Shown in pieces: positions 1-6,001 of a stretch of 10,284 bases of DNA (the stretch's first letter is position 1; every line of letters begins with the position of its first letter). The stretch is from Uruburuella suis. Its GTDB lineage: Bacteria > Pseudomonadota > Gammaproteobacteria > Burkholderiales > Neisseriaceae. The notes under the pieces are model-generated. The model saw only the letters and a list, made by a program, of their open reading frames with translations. It had not been told where the DNA came from and did no database searches. The DNA lies in contig NZ_SLXE01000036.1 of NCBI RefSeq assembly GCF_004341385.1, positions 9,999 through 20,282 on the forward strand, read 5' to 3'. A program made the position numbers and the translations under genes.

Positions 1-115
1 CGGCCAAACCTTTCAGACGGCCAAACCTTTCAGACGGCCAAACCTTTCAGACGGCCAAACCTTTCAGACGGCCAAACCTTTCAGACGGCCAAACCTTTCA
101 GACGGCCAAACCTTT
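1..115. repeat. Tandem 17-bp DUS-bearing repeat array
   Basis: The unit CGGCCAAACCTTTCAGA is repeated head to tail without interruption. Full copies start at 1, 18, 35, 52, 69 and 86, followed by a 13-base partial copy at 103-115. The array begins at the window edge, so its true length is unknown. Each junction between units creates TTCAGACGGCC, the reverse complement of the neisserial DNA uptake sequence core, giving six cores in this stretch. Read on the minus strand the 12-mer is TGGCCGTCTGAA, which differs in its first base from the AG-DUS found elsewhere in the window. There are no unique spacers, so it is not a CRISPR array. It is probably a minisatellite grown by slipped-strand replication or recombination; any role in DNA uptake is inference. 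Confidence 0.95.
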
Positions 116-135
116 GCAAAATCGCCCTTTTCGTC

Positions 136-155
136 GCTCCTGCGCAGGCAGGAGC
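136..155. repeat. dRS3-like 20-bp inverted repeat, left copy
   Basis: GCTCCTGCGCAGGCAGGAGC is a 6-bp inverted repeat around an 8-base centre GCGCAGGC. The dRS3 repeat of Neisseria has the form ATTCCC-N8-GGGAAT, often with the same GCGCAGGC centre, and is commonly preceded by CGTC, as is this copy (133-136 reads GTCG, close to that). Architecture, length and centre match while the arms differ, so this is called dRS3-like rather than dRS3. Confidence 0.6.
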
Positions 156-290
156 CCAGCCTGAAGCGCAGCTTCAGTTGTCCGGCAAGGCAGTCGCCAT
201 CAACACGAAAACAATCAAATAATTTGATTTTATAGAGAATTTTTTACTTTCTGAAATGTGCGAAGCAAACAAAACGCTGCTTTGCACCAG

Positions 291-310
291 GCACCCGCCT
301 GTGCGGGTGC
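291..310. repeat. dRS3-like 20-bp inverted repeat, right copy
   Basis: GCACCCGCCTGTGCGGGTGC has 6-bp arms GCACCC/GGGTGC around GCCTGTGC. On the minus strand the centre reads GCACAGGC, one base from the GCGCAGGC centre of the left copy at 136-155. The two copies therefore face each other in inverted orientation, as expected for repeats bounding a mosaic element. Confidence 0.6.
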
Positions 311-336
311 GACAGATATCTGGTTTGCAAAGGCCT

Positions 337-359
337 CGGCCAAACCTTTCAGACGGCCT
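337..359. repeat. Isolated copy of the 17-bp unit plus AG-DUS
   Basis: One full CGGCCAAACCTTTCAGA unit lies at 337-353 and is followed by CGGCCT. The sequence at 348-359, TTCAGACGGCCT, is the reverse complement of the AG-DUS AGGCCGTCTGAA. This is the same unit as the array at 1-115, separated from it by the NIME-like segment. Confidence 0.9.
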
Positions 360-395
360 ATACAGATATCGAAACGCTGTGCTATCGTGTTTGGC

Positions 396-401
396 CATAA
401 T
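396..401 (+). promoter_or_regulatory. Possible -10 element for selO
   Basis: CATAAT matches five of six bases of the sigma70 -10 consensus and lies 20 bases before the selO ATG. No convincing -35 hexamer is seen 16-18 bases upstream and the ribosome binding site is weak, so this is only a candidate. The rest of 360-421 shows nothing else. Confidence 0.25.
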
Positions 402-421
402 AAACAAAATGATTGCTTGAA

Positions 422-1888
422 ATGACACACATTCTTCCCCTGCACCCGCCCGCTTTTGCACGCCTGCCCGAGGCTTTCTACAGCCGCGTGTCGCCCGAGC
501 CTTTACACACGCCTTATTGGGTGGCGCAAAATCATGTGCTGGCCGCCGAAATCGACATGCCGCTTGCAGATTTCAACGATGACATGCTGGCTTATCTGAG
601 CGGCAGCGCCGCGCATTATGATCCCGCGCCGATTGCTTCGGTGTATAGCGGCCACCAATTCGGCGTGTATGTGCGCCAGCTGGGCGACGGGCGCGCCATG
701 CTGCTGGGCGAATCGAGCGATGCGCAAGGCCGCGCGTGGGAATGGCAGCTCAAAGGCGCGGGCAAAACGCCTTATTCGCGCTTTGCCGACGGCCGTGCGG
801 TGTTGCGCTCGTCGATACGCGAATATTTGTGCTCCGAAGCCATGCACGGCTTGGGCATTGCCACCACGCGGGCGCTGGCGCTCACCGGCAGCCACGATGC
901 GGTGTATCGCGAAGAGCCGGAAACCGCCGCGATTGTTACCCGCATTGCGCCGAGCTTTATCCGCTTCGGCCATTTCGAATATCTTTACCACACCGGCCGC
1001 CACGAGCAGCTGGCGCCGCTGGCCGATTTTCTGATTGCACGCCATTTCCCCGAATGCCGCGCGGCCGAAAACCCTTATTTCGCCCTGTTTCAAGAAATCG
1101 CCCGCCGCAGCGCCGAATTGGTGGCGGCCTGGCAGAGCGTGGGCTTCTGCCACGGCGTGCTCAACACCGACAATATGTCGGCGCTCGGCCTCACCATCGA
1201 TTACGGCCCTTTCGGCTTTCTCGATGCTTACGACCGCCGCCATGTGCCCAACCATTCCGACACGGCCGGGCGCTATGCGTATAACGAGCAGCCTTATGTG
1301 GTGCATTGGAACTTGTCGCGGCTGGCTTCCTGCCTGCTGCCGCTGGTGTCCGACAGCGCCTTGATTGACGAATTGGAGCGCTTTCCCGAGCTTTTTCAGA
1401 CGGCCTATCTGAATAAAATGCGCGCCAAGCTGGGCCTGCAAACCGAGCAAAAAGGCGATGATGAATTGGTGGCCGATATGTTTACCGCGCTGCAAAGCCG
1501 CAAAGTGGATTTCACGCTCTTTTTCCGCCGCCTGGCCGATGTGGGCAATGTGCACGGCGAGGCGCTGCCCGAAGATTTGATGGCGCTGTTTCACGGCCCT
1601 GCCGAATCGTTTCACGCCTGGATAGGGCGCTATCGCGGCCGCCTGCGCGCGGAAAACAGCGATGCCGCCGAACGCAAAGCGCGCATGAATGCGGCAAACC
1701 CTTTGTATGTGTTGCGCAACTATCTGCTTGAGCAAGCGATTGCGTTGGCGAAAAACGGCGATTTCCGCGAAATCGACCGCCTGCACCGCTGCCTGCAAAA
1801 CCCGTTTGAAGAAAAACAGGAATTTGCCGATTTTGCCGAAACGCCGCCCGATTGGGCAGGGCAGATTTGCGTGAGCTGCTCGAGCTGA
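422..1888 (+). CDS. selO: Protein adenylyltransferase SelO (YdiU/UPF0061 family)
   Basis: This encodes a 488-residue cytoplasmic pseudokinase-fold enzyme that transfers AMP from ATP to Ser, Thr or Tyr of target proteins (AMPylation), a role linked in the family to oxidative-stress responses. Length matches the roughly 480-residue bacterial family. Visible signatures are YSGHQFGVYVRQLGDGRA at 75-92, QLKGAGKTPYSR at 109-120 with the ATP-binding lysine K111, IREYLCSEAM around E134, HGVLNTDNMS at 244-253 with the catalytic-loop N251, and the metal-binding D260 of DYGPFGFLD. It ends VSCSS; this Cys, third from the end, corresponds to the selenocysteine of eukaryotic SelO. ATG 422 is preferred over the in-frame TTG at 413 because the family starts near here. 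The Shine-Dalgarno is poor for both. The gene stands alone between the mosaic region and a terminator. Confidence 0.95.
   Translation: MTHILPLHPPAFARLPEAFYSRVSPEPLHTPYWVAQNHVLAAEIDMPLADFNDDMLAYLSGSAAHYDPAPIASVYSGHQFGVYVRQLGDGRAMLLGESSDAQGRAWEWQLKGAGKTPYSRFADGRAVLRSSIREYLCSEAMHGLGIATTRALALTGSHDAVYREEPETAAIVTRIAPSFIRFGHFEYLYHTGRHEQLAPLADFLIARHFPECRAAENPYFALFQEIARRSAELVAAWQSVGFCHGVLNTDNMSALGLTIDYGPFGFLDAYDRRHVPNHSDTAGRYAYNEQPYVVHWNLSRLASCLLPLVSDSALIDELERFPELFQTAYLNKMRAKLGLQTEQKGDDELVADMFTALQSRKVDFTLFFRRLADVGNVHGEALPEDLMALFHGPAESFHAWIGRYRGRLRAENSDAAERKARMNAANPLYVLRNYLLEQAIALAKNGDFREIDRLHRCLQNPFEEKQEFADFAETPPDWAGQICVSCSS
1395..1406 (-). repeat. Intragenic AG-DUS in selO
   Basis: TTCAGACGGCCT is the exact reverse complement of AGGCCGTCTGAA. 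It lies inside selO and encodes the FQTA part of its reading frame. Intragenic DUS are normal in Neisseriaceae and mark the gene as a good substrate for natural transformation. Confidence 0.85.
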
Positions 1889-1911
1889 TTTGAAAACAGA
1901 AATATTTTAAA

Positions 1912-1941
1912 AGGCCGTCTGAAACCTTGTTCAGACGGCCT
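1912..1941 (+). terminator. DUS inverted-pair terminator after selO
   Basis: AGGCCGTCTGAA (1912-1923) and TTCAGACGGCCT (1930-1941) form a perfect 12-bp stem with a 6-base loop, followed by CTTTT. Both arms are exact AG-DUS. It begins 23 bases after the selO stop codon. Paired DUS acting as rho-independent terminators are a known neisserial feature. Confidence 0.9.
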
Positions 1942-2035
1942 CTTTTATATATCGCGGCCAAATAAAAATCATATTGGCGCGCCCGTTTTTGCCACGCAAC
2001 AAAATATCCGTTGCATGTAAAAATCCAATTTCCGA

Positions 2036-2064
2036 TTGGAGGCGCTGCTTAAAAATTGTACAAT
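2036..2064 (+). promoter_or_regulatory. Probable sigma70 promoter of dusB
   Basis: TTGGAG (2036-2041) and TACAAT (2059-2064) are separated by exactly 17 bases. The -10 matches five of six consensus bases; the -35 keeps only the TTG. Transcription would start near 2071, giving a leader of about 25 bases before the dusB ATG at 2096. This argues against the in-frame start that would fall at 2036, inside the -35. Confidence 0.5.
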
Positions 2065-2095
2065 CTCCACCTTTCCCACTGAATATCCGGCCATT

Positions 2096-3094
2096 ATGCA
2101 AATCGGCGCTTATTCCGTTGACACGCCCATCGCGCTTGCACCGATGGCTGGCATCACCGACAAGCCTTTCCGCCAGCTTTGCCGCACATTCGGTGCCGGC
2201 TGGGCGGTGGGCGAAATGCTCACCAGCGACCCTTCGCTGCGCCATACCCGCAAAACCCTGCGCCGCAGCGATTTTGAAGGCGAAGAGGGCGTACGCGTGG
2301 TGCAGATTGCCGGCAGCGAGCCGGCGCAATTGGCCGAGGCCGCGCGTTATAACGTGGCGCAAGGCGCGCAAGTGATCGATATCAATATGGGCTGCCCCGC
2401 CAAAAAAGTGTGCAATGTGCTCGCCGGCAGCGCTTTGCTGCAAAACGAGCCGCTGGTGGCCGATATTTTGAATGCAGTGGTCAAAGCGGTGGATGTGCCG
2501 GTTACCCTGAAAACCCGCTTGGGCTGGCACGACGATCACAAAAATATCCATGTCATCGCGCAAATGGCCGAAGCGGCCGGCATTGCCGCGCTGGCGGTGC
2601 ACGGGCGCACGCGCACGCAGATGTATAAAGGCGAAGCGGCTTATGATTTGATTGCCGAAGTGAAAAGCCGCGTGCAGATGCCTGTGTGGGTGAACGGCGA
2701 CATCACTTCGCCGCAAAAAGCCGCCGCGGTGCTGAAACAAACCGGCGCAGACGGCATGATGATCGGGCGCGGCGCGCAAGGGCAGCCTTGGCTGTTTCGC
2801 GATGTGAAATATTTTGCCGCACACGGCGAGTTGCCCGAACAATTGAGCTTGGCTGAATGCAGCGCAACCGTGTTGCAACACTTGGCCGCCATGCATGATT
2901 TTTACGGTGAGCCAGCCGGCGTGCGCATTGCCCGCAAACACATCGGCTGGTATCTCGACCCGCTGCCCGGCGGCGAAGCGGCGCGGCGCGAAATCAACCG
3001 CCTCGACAGCGCAGCCGCGCAATACGATGCGGTGGCGGCATTTTTGGCGCAATTGCCGCAACATGCCGATGTTTGGGCATGTGTTTATCGTTGA
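2096..3094 (+). CDS. dusB: tRNA-dihydrouridine synthase DusB
   Basis: This encodes a 332-residue FMN enzyme that reduces uridine to dihydrouridine in the D-loop of tRNA, using NADPH. The N-terminal TIM barrel shows PIALAPMAGITDKPFRQLCR at 11-30, the catalytic-cysteine motif NMGCPAKKVC with C100 (the same number as the E. coli DusB cysteine), the flavin-contacting K139 in TLKTRLGW, AVHGRTR at 167-173, VNGDI at 199-203 and IGRGAQGQPW at 223-232. The C-terminal helical domain carries RKHIGWYL at 280-287. The string MGCPAKKVC and the RKHIGWYL motif favour DusB over DusA or DusC. The start at 2096 fits the family N-terminus and the promoter just upstream. In many proteobacteria dusB is directly followed by fis; here an acyltransferase gene lies between them. 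The stop codon overlaps the first base of a DUS. Confidence 0.95.
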   Translation: MQIGAYSVDTPIALAPMAGITDKPFRQLCRTFGAGWAVGEMLTSDPSLRHTRKTLRRSDFEGEEGVRVVQIAGSEPAQLAEAARYNVAQGAQVIDINMGCPAKKVCNVLAGSALLQNEPLVADILNAVVKAVDVPVTLKTRLGWHDDHKNIHVIAQMAEAAGIAALAVHGRTRTQMYKGEAAYDLIAEVKSRVQMPVWVNGDITSPQKAAAVLKQTGADGMMIGRGAQGQPWLFRDVKYFAAHGELPEQLSLAECSATVLQHLAAMHDFYGEPAGVRIARKHIGWYLDPLPGGEAARREINRLDSAAAQYDAVAAFLAQLPQHADVWACVYR

Positions 3095-3105
3095 GGCCGT
3101 CTGAA
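3094..3105 (+). repeat. AG-DUS at the dusB stop codon
   Basis: AGGCCGTCTGAA begins on the last base of the dusB TGA. There is no inverted partner nearby, so it does not form a terminator. It is a plain DNA uptake sequence. Confidence 0.85.
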
Positions 3106-3479
3106 AAGCGGTGCGAAAAATAAATAGGCTTATTTACATTCCATATACAATACAGCCTGTCTATATGCACTTTTGCTTTGCTGAGCTGTTTTAGGCTCTG
3201 TAATTCGTATTGTGATGGAATTTCTCGACTGAATTGTTATGTGTATCGTATATATTCAAGCGGGTGCAATGTGCATTCAAGCGAATAGTGGATTGGGCGG
3301 GTTGCACTTTGCTGGTTTGGCTTTTCATGAAACAAAGGCAGGTATTTAACTTTTATCCATAAATTATGCCGCTAAGATTTTCTTGAACGGCTTGTTTGGA
3401 GCTGCAGGCTATACTGAAAAATTGAAAAACAGCTTCCATGAGTTGTGTGATGCAGGGCATGGAAATATTAAGGGTAAAA
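3106..3479. other. AT-rich intergenic region before the acyltransferase gene
   Basis: About 370 bases without a recognisable gene, visibly AT-richer than dusB. It holds a direct repeat ATTCAAGCG at 3254-3262 and 3275-3283 (21-base period) and a possible -10 TATACT at 3410-3415 with no well-spaced -35 (TTGAAC at 3383 is 21 bases away, too far). The only clear signal is the ribosome binding site AAGGG at 3470-3474, five bases before the ATG at 3480. No terminator for dusB is visible. Confidence 0.6.
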
Positions 3480-5390
3480 ATGAAATATCGCAGTGAAATT
3501 GACGGTTTGCGCGCGGTGGCCGTGTTGCCGGTCATTTTTTTTCATGCCGGTTTTTCTGTGTTTCAGGGCGGCTTCATCGGTGTGGATGTGTTTTTTGTCA
3601 TCAGCGGTTATCTGATTACCAGCATTTTGCTGAGCGATATGGAAGCCGGGCGGTTTTCACTGGCGAGCTTTTATGAGCGCCGCTTCCGCCGGATTTTGCC
3701 GGCGTTATTTTTTGTGATGCTGGCCACTTTGCCTTTGGCATTGATGTGGTTGATGCCGTCTGAATTGAAAGCTTACGCGCAAAGCTGGGTGGCTGTGGCG
3801 TTGTTTTCATCCAATATTCTGTTTTGGTTGACCAGCGGTTATTTTGAAACCGCTGCTGAATTGAAGCCTTTGCTGCATACTTGGAGCTTGGGTGTTGAAG
3901 AGCAGTTTTATGTGTTTTTTCCGCTATTGTTGATGTTGTTGTGGCGGCGCGGCCGGCGATGGCTGTTGCCGGCTTTGCTGCTGGTGGCGTTGGGCAGCTT
4001 GGCTGCATCACAATGGGGCGCGCACGAATATCCTTCGGCGGCATTCTACTTGTTGCCATTTCGTGCTTGGGAGTTGCTGGCCGGCGGTTTTGTAGCTTTT
4101 TATTACAAACGCCATGATCGTTTGGCGCAAAATCCGCAGCTGAACCAATGGGGCAGCCTGGCTGGTGTGTTGTTGTTGGCGGTGGCGGTGTTTACTTTCC
4201 ACCGCCATATGCCGTTTCCGGGTTTTAGTGCATTGGTACCGGTGTTGGGCACGGTGCTGGTGATTATGTTTGCCACGCCACAAACTTGGGCTGGCAAGCT
4301 TTTATGCAACAAGCTTATGGTGCAGATCGGGTTGATTAGCTACAGCGCTTATTTGTGGCACAATCCGCTGTTTGCTTTTGCACGGGTGCGCGCCGAATTT
4401 CATTTGGAATCGCCACTGCTGATGCTCGCTTTGGCTTTTTTATCGCTGGTGTTGGCCTATTTCACCTGGAAATATGTAGAAGCGCCTTTTCGCAGCAAAG
4501 AGCGTTTTAACCGTCGCCAGATTTTCAGCATGAGCCTGCTGGGCAGTGCCGGTATTATGGCATTGGGTTTGGCCGGGCATTTTTATTTTCAGGCCAAAGA
4601 GCCGAAAGTGGATTACCGTTGGAGTGAGTTTGCGCGTCAGCATGAATGCCTGATTCAAGATGATCATGCCGATACTCAGGCTGAGAGTTGCTATGTGCAG
4701 GGGCAGAATATGGTGCTGTTGTGGGGCGACAGCCATGCCGCTTCACTGTATCAGGGCTTGCAAGGCTTTGCTGATGATTATGAAATTTCACTCAGCCAGC
4801 TTAATCAGTCTGCCTGCCCGCCTTTGCTGGGCTTGAAACAAGCTGATTTTGAGCGGAAAAATTGCACGGCGATTAACCAACGGATTATAGATGATATTGG
4901 CCGTTACCGTTACAATACGGTGATTCTGCACAGCATGTGGTTTTTTGAGCGCGTGCCGGTGGCGTATGATGATATCAGCCGCTCTTTGGGCGAAACCATT
5001 CGCAGCATTAAAAAAGTGTCGCCGCAAAGCCGGGTGGTGGTGGTGGGCAATGTGCCGCGATGGTATATTTCTGCCGAGCGCGCTTATGTCAAAACGCTGG
5101 CTGCCCGGCCGCAAATTGAGCCTGGGCAAGCTTTGCAAAGCGGCGCGATTGTTTTGCCGCAATTGGAGCAGGCTTTGCGGCTGGCCACCGAGCAAAACGG
5201 TGCGGTGTTTATTGCCCCTTCTGCTTATTTGTGCGCGCCTGGAGCAGCTGAACACCGTGATTGCTTGTTGTCTGTTGACGGTAGTCGTGAAGGCATGGCC
5301 TATACGGATAGCGGCCATTTGTCAAAACAGGGTGCAGATGCCTTGGTGCAGCGTATGGCTCCGCAGCTTAAAGAGGCTGTTGTGCCATAA
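3480..5390 (+). CDS. AT3-SGNH membrane O-acyltransferase
   Basis: This 636-residue inner-membrane protein belongs to the acyltransferase-3 family with a fused C-terminal SGNH domain, the architecture of OafA- and PglI-type enzymes that O-acetylate surface glycans. The N-terminal two-thirds is strongly hydrophobic (about ten membrane segments) and opens with EIDGLRAVAVLPVIFFH, giving the AT3 R-x10-H motif (R11, H22). It also has GVDVFFVISGYL at 34-45, ERRFRR with R68-x-x-R71, and TWSLGVEEQFY. A last hydrophobic stretch precedes a periplasmic domain with GDSH at 416-419 and DSGH at 610-613, the SGNH nucleophile and Asp-His blocks. ATG 3480 is chosen over the in-frame ATG at 3438 because AAGGG lies five bases ahead and the family begins at this point. 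The acceptor could be lipooligosaccharide, pilin glycan, capsule or peptidoglycan; the sequence does not decide. It looks AT-richer than its neighbours and sits between dusB and fis. Confidence 0.9.
   Translation: MKYRSEIDGLRAVAVLPVIFFHAGFSVFQGGFIGVDVFFVISGYLITSILLSDMEAGRFSLASFYERRFRRILPALFFVMLATLPLALMWLMPSELKAYAQSWVAVALFSSNILFWLTSGYFETAAELKPLLHTWSLGVEEQFYVFFPLLLMLLWRRGRRWLLPALLLVALGSLAASQWGAHEYPSAAFYLLPFRAWELLAGGFVAFYYKRHDRLAQNPQLNQWGSLAGVLLLAVAVFTFHRHMPFPGFSALVPVLGTVLVIMFATPQTWAGKLLCNKLMVQIGLISYSAYLWHNPLFAFARVRAEFHLESPLLMLALAFLSLVLAYFTWKYVEAPFRSKERFNRRQIFSMSLLGSAGIMALGLAGHFYFQAKEPKVDYRWSEFARQHECLIQDDHADTQAESCYVQGQNMVLLWGDSHAASLYQGLQGFADDYEISLSQLNQSACPPLLGLKQADFERKNCTAINQRIIDDIGRYRYNTVILHSMWFFERVPVAYDDISRSLGETIRSIKKVSPQSRVVVVGNVPRWYISAERAYVKTLAARPQIEPGQALQSGAIVLPQLEQALRLATEQNGAVFIAPSAYLCAPGAAEHRDCLLSVDGSREGMAYTDSGHLSKQGADALVQRMAPQLKEAVVP
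3753..3764 (+). repeat. AT-DUS inside the acyltransferase gene
   Basis: ATGCCGTCTGAA is the 12-mer dialect of N. meningitidis and N. gonorrhoeae. Every other intact single DUS in this window is AGGCCGTCTGAA. It encodes MPSEL in the gene's frame. Confidence 0.85.
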
Positions 5391-5592
5391 TACCTGCAGG
5401 CATGTTTTTATATGCCGATTCAGGCGGCTTTAGGTTCAGATGGCTTAGGCGGCCTGGATTTTATATTTCATCACTTGGCAATATTTTGCTCAAAGTTGGG
5501 CGTGCCGATAAAAGCCGTCACCATGAGTTATTCAGAGCCTCCTTTTTAAGATAGCAAGGCGGGTAACGCCGTTAGGTTGTTTTTTGGTTGGC

Positions 5593-5598
5593 TATAAT
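5593..5598 (+). promoter_or_regulatory. Consensus -10 of the likely fis promoter
   Basis: TATAAT is a perfect sigma70 -10 hexamer, 110 bases before the fis ATG. It is followed by GGGGATG, a G-rich discriminator of the kind found at promoters repressed by ppGpp. The -35 region (GTTAGG near 5571-5576) is poor. The E. coli fis promoter is known to be stringently controlled; the same regulation here is inference. Confidence 0.45.
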
Positions 5599-5665
5599 GG
5601 GGATGTGATGGTGTCCGACATCAGAACTATTGCAGAGAGCTGATGTGTTTTCTAGTAAACAGGCT

Positions 5666-5677
5666 TTCAGACGGCCT
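5666..5677 (-). repeat. AG-DUS in the fis leader
   Basis: TTCAGACGGCCT is the reverse complement of AGGCCGTCTGAA, 31 bases before the fis ATG. It has no inverted partner, so it is a plain uptake sequence inside the likely 5' untranslated region. Confidence 0.85.
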
Positions 5678-5707
5678 GCTGATAACGAGAACAATAAAGA
5701 AAATAAT

Positions 5708-5950
5708 ATGCCGAATAAAACTCATGACATTGCCGACTGTGTGTCGCACAATATCCGCCAATATTTCAAAGATCTGGATGGCGAAACCCCGTGCGGCGTT
5801 TACGATATGGTGTTGCACCAAGTTGAAAAGCCGCTGCTCGAATGCGTGATGGCCCAGTGCGGCGGCAACCAGTCGAAAGCCGCAGCGGTGCTGGGGCTCA
5901 ACCGCAATACCTTGCGCAAAAAATTGGTGCAGCACGGCTTGATCGATTAA
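5708..5950 (+). CDS. fis: DNA-binding protein Fis (Fis-family regulator)
   Basis: This 80-residue nucleoid-associated protein binds and bends DNA as a dimer and modulates transcription of growth-related genes. The C-terminal part, CGGNQSKAAAVLGLNRNTLR at 51-70 followed by KKLVQHGL, is the characteristic Fis helix-turn-helix, close to the NtrC/Fis-type HTH. It lacks most of the longer N-terminal arm of the 98-residue E. coli protein, which carries the loop used for recombinase activation. ATG 5708 is chosen because the protein then begins like short betaproteobacterial Fis proteins. An in-frame start at 5630 would add 26 unlikely residues and run across the DUS. The Shine-Dalgarno is weak (AAAGA). 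purH follows after 51 bases with no terminator, so the two are probably co-transcribed. Confidence 0.92.
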   Translation: MPNKTHDIADCVSHNIRQYFKDLDGETPCGVYDMVLHQVEKPLLECVMAQCGGNQSKAAAVLGLNRNTLRKKLVQHGLID

Positions 5951-5990
5951 GTCGGGTTGGCCGTTTCCACTCACTTGTATCTGCATATTA

Positions 5991-5995
5991 AAGGA
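5991..5995 (+). promoter_or_regulatory. Ribosome binding site deciding the purH start
   Basis: AAGGA lies six bases before ATG 6002 but only three bases before the overlapping ATG 5999. The spacing favours 6002, which gives the family N-terminus MAAVKRALISLSDKTG. Confidence 0.6.
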
Positions 5996-6001
5996 ACGAT
6001 G

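Larger units (their letters stand above)
136..310. repeat. NIME-like intergenic mosaic element
   Basis: Two 20-bp dRS3-like inverted repeats, at 136-155 and 291-310 in opposite orientation, enclose a 135-base non-coding core. Neisserial intergenic mosaic elements (NIMEs) are described as 50-150 bp repeat sequences bounded by dRS3 repeats, so size and layout fit. The core contains a perfect hairpin at 161-177 (CTGAAGC, loop GCA, GCTTCAG) and an AT-rich 7-bp inverted repeat at 213-229. No open frame here looks coding. Whether this core recurs elsewhere in the genome, as a NIME core should, cannot be judged from one window. Confidence 0.5.
5391..5707. other. Intergenic region and leader before fis
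   Basis: A stretch of 317 bases without a gene. It contains CCTGCAGG at 5393-5400, a weak 5-bp hairpin at 5399-5416 (GGCAT/ATGCC) with no T-run, two imperfect DUS-like 12-mers at 5419-5430 and 5435-5446, a small hairpin GGCG/CGCC near 5557-5570, the fis -10 at 5593-5598 and an intact DUS at 5666-5677. No strong terminator for the acyltransferase gene is seen. Confidence 0.6.

Noticed and set aside
1..115. CRISPR array
   Set aside because: The units are contiguous identical 17-mers with no spacers and no cas genes nearby, so this is a minisatellite.
503..1798. Long open frame of over 400 codons antisense to selO
   Set aside because: It is a mirror of the codon bias of selO. The translation is low-complexity and rich in Ala, Arg, His and Gln, with no recognisable domain, while selO on the other strand is unmistakable.
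2036..2095. N-terminal extension of DusB by 20 residues
   Set aside because: It would begin inside the likely -35 element and spans the -10. The DusB family N-terminus and the C100 numbering fit the start at 2096.
3283..3294. Correia element end (ATAGTGGATT-like)
   Set aside because: Only about ten bases resemble the terminal repeat. The following bases do not match and no second end is present.
5553..5600. Correia-element remnant before fis (AAGGCGGGTAACGCC hairpin followed by TATAAT)
   Set aside because: It resembles the inner part of Correia elements over a short stretch, but the terminal inverted repeats are absent, so it may be coincidence.
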